Shown: positions 6,577 through 11,606 of the stretch, one piece after another | How the letters are laid out: each line of letters opens with the position of its first letter | How positions within the stretch are numbered: the first letter of the stretch is position 1 | Origin: Flectobacillus roseus | GTDB lineage: Bacteria; Bacteroidota; Bacteroidia; Cytophagales; Spirosomataceae | NCBI RefSeq assembly: GCF_030056665.1 | Contig: NZ_JASHIG010000073.1 | DNA length: 11,606 nt | Direction: 5' to 3' (one strand) | Program-made: the position numbers and the translations under genes | The notes under the pieces: model-generated | The model's database searches: none | Seen by the model: only the letters and a program-made list of their open reading frames with translations | What the model was told of the DNA's origin: nothing

Positions 6577-7542
6577 TTATTGAGTAATTAAGAGTTTTTG
6601 TTGGTATTTTTCAGATAATTTTTCAATCATGACCTGTGTCATACGCGCCAAGTCGAATTGAGGTTTCCAACCCCAATCTTGGTAAGCAGCTGTATCATCT
6701 ACAGATTTAGGCCATGAATCAGCAATCATTTGTCTAAAATCTGGTTGGTATTGTACCTCAAAATCAGGGTAATACCTTTTTATTTCAGCTGTAACTTGAG
6801 CAGGTGTAAAACTCACACCAGCCAAGTTATACGAACTACGAATGCGAATATTTTCGACTGGCGCTTCCATTAATTCTAGCGTTGCACGAATCGCATCGTC
6901 CATATAAATCATAGGTAAAAGCGTATCTTCACGCAAAAAGCAAGTATATGGCTTGTGCTGAACTGCTTCGTGGAATATTTCCACAGCATAATCTGTAGTA
7001 CCTCCGCCAGGCATTGATTGGTAACTAATTACCCCCGGATAACGCAAAGAGCGAATATCTACACCATAACGTTTATGATAATAACCAGCCCAGTTTTCGC
7101 CAGCTACTTTGCTAATACCATATACCGTTGACGGATCCAAATAGGTAGCTTGTGGTGTATCGTATTGTGGAGCGCTATCACCAAAAGCGGCAATTGAACT
7201 AGGGAAGAATACTTTATCGAGCTTTACTTCACGAGCTACTTCAAAAACATTGAAGAGGGTTCTCATGTTAAGCTCCCAAGCACGAAGCGGATCTAACTCG
7301 CCTTTGGCAGAAAGGACTGCGGCTAAATGATAAATTTGGGTAATGCCATGACGATGGACTGTTTCGACCATAGCCAAAACATTGGTGGCATCCAATACTA
7401 CAAACGGACCATTCTCCTCACGAGGAGCTACTATATCTGAGCCAATTACTTGGTCTGTACCATGTATCTTGCGTAATTGCTCAAGCAATACTGTACCAAT
7501 TTGACCATTGGCACCAATTACTAAAATTTTGTCTTTTGCCAT
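6577..7542 (-). CDS. tdh: L-threonine 3-dehydrogenase, short-chain dehydrogenase type
   Basis: This 321-aa protein oxidises L-threonine with NAD+ to 2-amino-3-oxobutanoate. It belongs to the extended SDR type of threonine dehydrogenase (as in Flavobacterium and animals), not the zinc-dependent MDR type of E. coli. The Rossmann motif GANGQIG (10-16) is at the N-terminus, FFPSSIAAFG carries the catalytic Ser (115/116), and the YxxxK pair is Tyr141/Lys145 in STVYGISK. LRYPGVISYQSMPGGGTTDYA is the substrate-side signature of these enzymes. It is the first gene of an operon with kbl, which uses its product, and is divergent from an Lrp/AsnC regulator. A Bacteroidota-type promoter and an inverted repeat lie upstream. 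The pairing with kbl excludes a sugar-nucleotide epimerase, the main alternative by fold. Confidence 0.95.
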   Translation of the reverse strand: MAKDKILVIGANGQIGTVLLEQLRKIHGTDQVIGSDIVAPREENGPFVVLDATNVLAMVETVHRHGITQIYHLAAVLSAKGELDPLRAWELNMRTLFNVFEVAREVKLDKVFFPSSIAAFGDSAPQYDTPQATYLDPSTVYGISKVAGENWAGYYHKRYGVDIRSLRYPGVISYQSMPGGGTTDYAVEIFHEAVQHKPYTCFLREDTLLPMIYMDDAIRATLELMEAPVENIRIRSSYNLAGVSFTPAQVTAEIKRYYPDFEVQYQPDFRQMIADSWPKSVDDTAAYQDWGWKPQFDLARMTQVMIEKLSEKYQQKLLITQ

Positions 7543-7569
7543 AGTAGTTGATGAGTGTAATTCAAAAAT

Positions 7570-7599
7570 ATTACTGACAAAAACATATTTATCAGTAAT
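7570..7599. promoter_or_regulatory. Candidate operator or leader hairpin of tdh-kbl
   Basis: ATTACTGA (7570-7577) and TCAGTAAT (7592-7599) form a perfect 8-bp inverted repeat with a 14-base gap. It begins about 10 bases downstream of the predicted tdh -7 element, so it would lie at the start of the transcript, where a bound repressor blocks transcription. The divergent Lrp-family protein is the obvious candidate binder; this is inferred. It could also act as an RNA hairpin. Confidence 0.5.
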
Positions 7600-7609
7600 T
7601 ATATTGGCA

Positions 7610-7641
7610 CAAATTTATATTTTCAGTTATATTTATCAAAA
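7610..7641 (-). promoter_or_regulatory. Promoter of tdh-kbl
   Basis: On the minus strand TTTTG (7637-7641) is followed after exactly 19 bases by TAAATTTG (7610-7617). This is a full match to the TTTG-N19-TAnnTTTG consensus of Bacteroidota housekeeping promoters. It gives a leader of about 60 bases before the tdh ATG. No comparably good promoter was found for the divergent regulator; TATTATTTG near 7719 is one base too long. Confidence 0.75.
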
Positions 7642-7745
7642 CATATAGATTATTTCAATAAAAATTACTTTATTATAATATTTTTACCATAATTTTTACT
7701 TTTCCAAGAAGGCAAAATATTATTTGGGTAGAAAAATTTACTTTT

Positions 7746-8207
7746 ATGGAAGCAATAGACGAAATAGACAAAAAAATCCTCAGGATTTTACAACAAGATG
7801 CTAAAGTAACAACCAAAGAAATCGCCAATCAATTGGGCTTGACTATCTCCCCTGTTTATGAGAGAATTCGCCGACTAGAAAGCGTTGGATACATCAAGCA
7901 ATATGTGGCAATTGTTGACAAAACTTTGCTCGATAACCCTATTATGTGTATCTGTCAGGTATCTATGCGCTACCATAATGAGGAGTTTATCGAGAAATTC
8001 GAACAGGCTGTTCAGCAATTGGAAGAAATCCATGAATGCTATCACATGGCGGGTCAGGTAGATTTTTTACTAAAGATTTATATCAAAAGTCTCGACGAAT
8101 ATCATGACTTCGTTAAATACAAACTTTCAAAACTAGAAAACATCGGTGTCCTAAACACAACTTTCGTTTTGAAAGAAATCAAACATACGTATTCTTATAG
8201 TTTTTAA
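7746..8207 (+). CDS. Lrp/AsnC-family transcriptional regulator
   Basis: This 153-aa protein has the normal length and layout of the family. The N-terminal winged helix-turn-helix (about 5-60) begins IDKKILRILQQDAKVTTKEI and carries the recognition region LGLTISPVYERIRRLESVGYI. A RAM ligand-binding domain (about 70-145) includes CYHMAGQVDFLLKI, where amino-acid effectors bind in relatives. Such proteins form dimers to octamers, bind AT-rich DNA and respond to amino acids. It is divergent from tdh-kbl with 203 bp between the starts, and the operon's candidate operator lies in that gap. The likely role is control of threonine-to-glycine breakdown in response to an amino acid; ligand and sign of control cannot be read from the sequence. 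It ends just before a 22-bp inverted repeat. Confidence 0.93.
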   Translation: MEAIDEIDKKILRILQQDAKVTTKEIANQLGLTISPVYERIRRLESVGYIKQYVAIVDKTLLDNPIMCICQVSMRYHNEEFIEKFEQAVQQLEEIHECYHMAGQVDFLLKIYIKSLDEYHDFVKYKLSKLENIGVLNTTFVLKEIKHTYSYSF

Positions 8208-8209
8208 TG

Positions 8210-8380
8210 GTGAATTGTGAATGACGAATTAAACTCATTAGTTCTCAATTCGTCATCGATTACTAAACTTTTAGCATTACGCTTGGATCAGAAATATCTT
8301 TGAGAAAGTAAACAGTTTTTGTTATCACTAGAAATTTCCCGAAATCAGCGTAAACAGCTAATTCGTCATTCACAATTCAC
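8210..8380. repeat. 22-bp perfect inverted repeat with a nested hairpin between the regulator and the UPF0126 gene
   Basis: The arms at 8210-8231 and 8359-8380 are perfect reverse complements, 127 bp apart. Part of the left arm, ATGACGAATT (8221-8230), also pairs with AATTCGTCAT (8247-8256) to give a nearer hairpin. The left arm can thus pair with either partner, and the distal fold would end 16 bp before the membrane-protein start. The arms are made of AATT/CAC/GAAT words typical of short repeats dispersed in Cytophagales intergenic DNA (recollection, not checked here). It could be a dispersed repeat, a terminator-like block or an attenuator-like leader. Confidence 0.85.
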
Positions 8381-8396
8381 TTATTCATCATTAATT

Positions 8397-9014
8397 ATGG
8401 AGCACCTCTACAAAATCATCAGTATTTTGGGCACAGTGGCTTTTAGTATATCGGGCGCATATGCTGGTATTCAAAAAAGATTGGATTGGTTTGGGGTTAT
8501 TGTGGTAGCTTTTGTAACCGCCGTTGGTGGAGGTACACTTCGCGATGTATTTCTGGGTCAGCCAGTGCGTTGGATTCATGATGAAGCCTTGATTTTTATC
8601 ATTTTTATCAGTGCCATTGTAGCAATTCTTTTTGCAACATGGATTCCCAAAGTAGATATTCCACTTCAAATTTTTGATGCCCTCGGTTTGGGTTGTTTTT
8701 ATGTATTGGGGTATCAAAGGGGTATTTCTGAAAACAATGAAGTATTAAGTAGCTTTTTATTGGGCACTTGTACAGCCTGCGCTGGAGGTGTGATTCGAGA
8801 TATATTACTCAACGAAATACCTGTTTTATTTCGAAAAGAAATATATGCAACCGCTTGTTTAGTAGGCTTTTTCACGTTTTATCAAATCAAAAACATATCA
8901 AGTTTAGAAGCATACTCAAATCAAATTACCATCTTCATTATCTTTGCAGTTCGTATTCTTTCATGGAAATATGGCCTGTCGTTGCCTCAGACAAATGCGA
9001 ATAAATCCAATTGA
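8397..9014 (+). CDS. UPF0126/TRIC-family membrane protein, possible glycine transporter
   Basis: This is a 205-aa integral membrane protein with about seven hydrophobic segments (near 4-24, 32-52, 63-82, 90-108, 118-138, 149-164, 177-192). It has the two-fold internal repeat of the family: GGGTLRDVFLG (44-54) is echoed by AGGVIRDILLNEIP (129-142). Members are known as YicG/YadS or bacterial TRIC proteins. Relatives of known structure are trimeric cation channels, while mutant-fitness work in other bacteria linked UPF0126 proteins to glycine use. Here it follows an Lrp regulator divergent from the glycine-forming tdh-kbl operon, which favours the glycine role; that is inference from context. 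I chose the ATG at 8397: an in-frame start at 8319 would add 26 polar residues read through the inverted repeat, with no family counterpart, while MEHLYKIISILG is a normal family N-terminus. Confidence 0.88.
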   Translation: MEHLYKIISILGTVAFSISGAYAGIQKRLDWFGVIVVAFVTAVGGGTLRDVFLGQPVRWIHDEALIFIIFISAIVAILFATWIPKVDIPLQIFDALGLGCFYVLGYQRGISENNEVLSSFLLGTCTACAGGVIRDILLNEIPVLFRKEIYATACLVGFFTFYQIKNISSLEAYSNQITIFIIFAVRILSWKYGLSLPQTNANKSN

Positions 9015-9036
9015 AATTGTGAAAAACTTTTAAAAA

Positions 9037-9057
9037 ATATTACTTTAGCAGTAATAT
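9037..9057. other. Hairpin after the UPF0126 gene
   Basis: ATATTACT (9037-9044) and AGTAATAT (9050-9057) form a perfect 8-bp stem with the 5-base loop TTAGC, 22 bp after the stop codon. There is no T-run on the plus strand; on the minus strand the tail is T-rich. The core ATTACT/AGTAAT recurs in the tdh inverted repeat at 7570-7599, so a shared protein site is possible, but at this AT content chance is too. Confidence 0.45.
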
Positions 9058-9145
9058 CCAATCAATAGATTATGGGTTGTAGTTAATTCTATGGCACATA
9101 GCTCAAAGCCCAAAGCCAATTTATGTATTTCCTTCAGAATTTTGC

Positions 9146-9301
9146 ATGATAAATCAAACTAACACCTCTAAAAGAATACTCGAAGATTTGAATAACGAAA
9201 AAGAAATAAGCGTTAATGTCAAATTTTCACCTATTCTCAATGATTGTACTATGACAACCTCTATCTTTACCAAAGTCTATCTAGTTCCTTTTGAAATTTA
9301 A
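9146..9301 (+). CDS. Possible 51-aa small protein, hypothetical
   Basis: An ATG-initiated frame of 51 codons starts MINQTNTSKRILEDLNNEKE and ends at TAA 22 bp before the branching-enzyme ATG. The frame is open further upstream to 9083. Composition is ordinary (Asn, Lys, Glu, Thr; two Cys-free thirds and one Cys) and not obviously random, but there is no recognised domain, membrane segment or clear ribosome site. It may be a real small gene, the remnant of a decayed gene, or chance. The rest of the 309-bp gap between the UPF0126 gene and glgB holds only the hairpin at 9037-9057; no glgB promoter could be called. Confidence 0.22.
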   Translation: MINQTNTSKRILEDLNNEKEISVNVKFSPILNDCTMTTSIFTKVYLVPFEI

Positions 9302-9323
9302 TCCATTAACCATTTCAGAAAAT

Positions 9324-11384
9324 ATGGCTAAGACCACCAAGGCAAAAACTCAATCTGAAGAAGAAAAAGCTGTAACCAAAGCTCCTGCAAAAAAAAGAGT
9401 CTCAAAAAAAACTGCTGAAGAAGCGCCAGTTGTCGAAACTACTATTGTTGCTGACCAAACGCCCACAGCTCCTCCTATCGAGTTAAAGAATGTAGAAGCG
9501 TTTACTCGTTTCTCTGATTTTGATATTTCGTTGTTTAAATCTGGAAAGCATTTTAGATTATTCGAAAAGCTGGGTTCGCATACTACCGAATACCAAGGCG
9601 TAGCTGGTACTTATTTTGCTGTTTGGGCTCCTTCAGCAAAGAGCGTATCGGTAATCGGTAATTTTAACTATTGGAATAAAGACTCTCACCACCTTTTTGT
9701 CCGTTGGGACGAATCTGGTATTTGGGAAGGATTCATCCCTCATATCGGCAAGGGAGAGGCTTATAAATATTGTATCGAAGCCCATGACGGTCGTAAACTC
9801 GAAAAAATCGACCCGTATGCGCATTACTTCGAAACACCTCCTAAAACAGCATCGATTGTATGGGATAACTGGTACGAATGGACAGATACTGACTGGATGG
9901 CAACTCGTAAGAGTAAAAATTCACTCTCGTCTCCAATGTCAGTTTATGAAGTACATATCGGCTCTTGGCGTCGTAAAGCTGACGAAGAGAAACTATCGTA
10001 TGTTGAACTAGCAGATGAGCTAGTTGCTTACGTTAAAGAAATGGCATTTACGCACATCGAGTTTATGCCTGTGATGGAGCACCCTTACGAACCATCTTGG
10101 GGCTATCAAGTATTAGGATATTTTGCTCCCTCTTCGAGATTTGGTACACCACAAGACTTTATGTATTTGGTAGAACAATGTCATAAAAATGATATTGGCG
10201 TTATTCTCGACTGGGTACCATCACACTTCCCTGGCGATGCTCACGGACTCTATGAATATGATGGCTCACATCTTTTTGAGCACCCAGACATGCGTAAAGG
10301 TTATCACCCTGATTGGAAATCGTATATCTTCAATTATGGTCGCAACGAGGTACGCAGCTTCTTGATTTCAAATGCTATTTATTGGCTAGAGCGCTTCCAT
10401 GCCGATGGCTTGCGCGTAGATGCTGTGGCATCGATGCTATACTTAGATTATTCGCGTAATCATGGCGAATGGGAGCCAAATATTTTTGGTGGTAATCATC
10501 ACCTTGAGGCTATTTCGTTGTTCCGTGAGTTAAACGAAATCCTTTATGCCGAATTCCCAGACGTACAAACCATTGCCGAAGAATCTACTTCCTTTACAGG
10601 TGTTTCTCGCCCAGTATACACAGGAGGTTTAGGATTTGGTCAAAAATGGATGATGGGCTGGATGAACGATACATTGAAGTATTTCGAAAAAGACCCAATG
10701 TACCGTAAATACCACCAAGATCAACTGACATTCTCAACGGTTTATGCCTTTACTGAAAACTTTATGTTGCCTCTTTCTCACGATGAGGTAGTATACGGAA
10801 AAGAATCATTGGTAGGTAAGATGCCGGGCGATGAATGGCAACGTTTTGCAAATTTACGTTTGTTGTTTACTTACATGTTTACACACCCGGGAACCAAACT
10901 ATTGTTCATGGGTGGTGAGTTTGGTCAAACATCAGAATGGAATTTCTCAAAAAGCCTTGAATGGTGGTTATTAGACCACGGCTATCATAAAGGAGTTCAA
11001 AATCTTGTTAAAGAATTGAACTTAATTTATCGCAATGAACATGCGATGTTTGATAAACAATTTGCTCCAGAAGGTTTTGAGTGGATTGATACTTCAGACC
11101 GCAACAACTCGGTGGTAGTTTACGCAAGAAAAGGCGATTCGCACAAAGAACAACTTATTGTAGTCTTGAACCTTACTCCAATTCCTCATAACAACTATCG
11201 TATTGGAGTTCCAATGCAAGGAGTTTGGCAAGAGATTCTAAACTCTGATGATACTAAGTTTGGTGGAAGTGGAAAAACAAACCCAGAGCCAATCTTTGCA
11301 GAGGAAGTTTCTTGGCAAGGAAAAGCATATTCGATTCCACTAAACCTTCCTCCATTAGGTGGTTTAGTATTAAAAGTGAAATAA
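9324..11384 (+). CDS. glgB: 1,4-alpha-glucan branching enzyme
   Basis: This 686-aa GH13 enzyme cuts alpha-1,4-glucan and rejoins the piece as an alpha-1,6 branch. Order of parts: a charged, low-complexity tail (1-50); a CBM48 beta-sandwich (about 82-185, with GTYFAVWAPSAKSVSVIG); the catalytic barrel from YEVHIGSWRRK; and a C-terminal beta domain ending LNLPPLGGLVLKVK. The catalytic triad is Asp366 in GLRVDAVASM, Glu419 in IAEESTSFTGVSRP and Asp487 in LPLSHDEVVYGK. The spacings of 53 and 68 residues equal those of E. coli GlgB (Asp405, Glu458, Asp526). It lacks the extra N-terminal sandwich of the 728-aa E. coli enzyme and has a Lys/Ala/Glu tail instead. I start at ATG 9324; a TTG at 9291 would add 11 residues but is less likely. 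It probably branches the glucan made by GlgE from the maltokinase product, or by glycogen synthase. Confidence 0.97.
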   Translation: MAKTTKAKTQSEEEKAVTKAPAKKRVSKKTAEEAPVVETTIVADQTPTAPPIELKNVEAFTRFSDFDISLFKSGKHFRLFEKLGSHTTEYQGVAGTYFAVWAPSAKSVSVIGNFNYWNKDSHHLFVRWDESGIWEGFIPHIGKGEAYKYCIEAHDGRKLEKIDPYAHYFETPPKTASIVWDNWYEWTDTDWMATRKSKNSLSSPMSVYEVHIGSWRRKADEEKLSYVELADELVAYVKEMAFTHIEFMPVMEHPYEPSWGYQVLGYFAPSSRFGTPQDFMYLVEQCHKNDIGVILDWVPSHFPGDAHGLYEYDGSHLFEHPDMRKGYHPDWKSYIFNYGRNEVRSFLISNAIYWLERFHADGLRVDAVASMLYLDYSRNHGEWEPNIFGGNHHLEAISLFRELNEILYAEFPDVQTIAEESTSFTGVSRPVYTGGLGFGQKWMMGWMNDTLKYFEKDPMYRKYHQDQLTFSTVYAFTENFMLPLSHDEVVYGKESLVGKMPGDEWQRFANLRLLFTYMFTHPGTKLLFMGGEFGQTSEWNFSKSLEWWLLDHGYHKGVQNLVKELNLIYRNEHAMFDKQFAPEGFEWIDTSDRNNSVVVYARKGDSHKEQLIVVLNLTPIPHNNYRIGVPMQGVWQEILNSDDTKFGGSGKTNPEPIFAEEVSWQGKAYSIPLNLPPLGGLVLKVK

Positions 11385-11401
11385 AACATGAGTCATCCCG
11401 A

Positions 11402-11425
11402 ATTTAGCGATTTAGTGATTTAGCG
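11402..11425. repeat. Three tandem copies of an 8-mer (ATTTAGYG)
   Basis: ATTTAGCG, ATTTAGTG and ATTTAGCG run head to tail and are followed by AGTGAGTG. It is a short microsatellite-like tract 18 bp after the glgB stop. Copy number could vary between strains; no function is seen. Confidence 0.7.
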
Positions 11426-11452
11426 AGTGAGTGATTATGTAAAAAGCAGTAG

Positions 11453-11471
11453 AGACGCAATGATTGCGTCT
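11453..11471. repeat. Short palindromic element, possible REP-like sequence
   Basis: AGACGCAA-TGA-TTGCGTCT is a perfect 8-bp stem with a 3-base loop, preceded by GTAG. Palindromes built on GAGACGCAAT recur between genes in several Bacteroidota (recollection, not tested here). Without a T-run it is not a typical terminator, though it could trim or protect the glgB mRNA 3' end. Confidence 0.6.
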
Positions 11472-11529
11472 TAAGCCAAGTCATATCTAGGCTTCCCTTG
11501 AAAATTACTTTTTCCAGCAAAGACCTACG

Positions 11530-11560
11530 AAAAATCCACTCAAATACGGGTGGATTTTTT
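11530..11560. terminator. Bidirectional rho-independent terminator
   Basis: AAAAATCCAC (11530-11539) and GTGGATTTTT (11550-11559) form a 10-bp stem with a 10-base loop and T-runs on both strands. It can end glgB transcription, about 145 bp past its stop, and also a convergent gene lying to the right of the window. Confidence 0.8.
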
Positions 11561-11606
11561 ATTTGATAACTATCCAAACTTTGAATAATACAATTTCCTG
11601 TCAAAT

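Noticed and set aside
6577..7542. UDP-glucose 4-epimerase-like sugar enzyme
   Set aside because: The fold is shared, but the GVISYQSMPGGGTTDYA region and the operon with kbl identify threonine dehydrogenase.
8319..8396. Upstream ATG-less extension of the UPF0126 protein from 8319
   Set aside because: The added 26 residues are polar, cover one arm of the inverted repeat and have no family counterpart; 8397 is an ATG opening a typical family N-terminus.
9291..9323. TTG start giving glgB 11 more residues
   Set aside because: An ATG at 9324 begins the protein cleanly, and the TTG overlaps the end of another open frame; nothing supports the rarer start.
11404..11604. Minus-strand 66-codon frame at the right edge
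   Set aside because: It runs through the tandem 8-mers, the palindrome and the terminator, so it is unlikely to be coding.

Overview
The window looks like chromosomal DNA of an AT-rich member of the Bacteroidota, most likely order Cytophagales. Three things point there: promoters of the TTTG-N19/20-TAnnTTTG type before the tRNA genes and before tdh, little Shine-Dalgarno sequence at gene starts, and the protein types present (Bacteroidetes-style tyrosine integrase, SDR-type threonine dehydrogenase). The genus cannot be fixed from the sequence alone.

Left third (1-3200), accessory DNA. The window opens inside an IS256-family insertion sequence. Its transposase is broken by a 14-base, GC-rich insertion just after the CVVH motif. 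The transposase stop codon lies inside a perfect 54-bp palindrome (569-622), and a right terminal repeat follows. Next come two minus-strand site-specific recombinases: a small serine recombinase (693-1388) and a tyrosine integrase (1465-2712) with Ser where catalytic Arg I is expected and Lys where the usual His of HxxR is expected. The 281 bp upstream of the integrase hold three phased copies of TGGAGAAT and several inverted repeats. Two identical tRNA-Glu(TTC) genes follow, with their own promoter and terminator. The layout fits one end of a genomic island or integrative element lodged at the 3' end of a tRNA-Glu gene, with the rest of the element to the left of the window.

Right two thirds (3200-11606), mostly metabolic genes. 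A maltokinase (3597-5180) and a glycogen branching enzyme (9324-11384) are two steps of the GlgE route, which turns trehalose/maltose into branched alpha-glucan. GlgE and TreS are not in the window. Between them lies a threonine-to-glycine block: tdh (SDR-type threonine 3-dehydrogenase) and kbl (glycine C-acetyltransferase) form a minus-strand operon. An Lrp/AsnC regulator is divergent from it, and a UPF0126/TRIC-type membrane protein, from a family linked to glycine transport, follows the regulator. Tdh oxidises threonine to 2-amino-3-oxobutanoate and Kbl splits that to glycine and acetyl-CoA. The Lrp protein is the natural candidate regulator, and the membrane protein may move glycine. A perfect inverted repeat just downstream of the predicted tdh promoter is a candidate operator.

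The clearest oddities are the 54-bp palindrome on the transposase stop, the non-canonical integrase active site, the phased repeats before it, and the compact threonine/glycine module. I see no CRISPR array, toxin-antitoxin pair or recognisable defence system.
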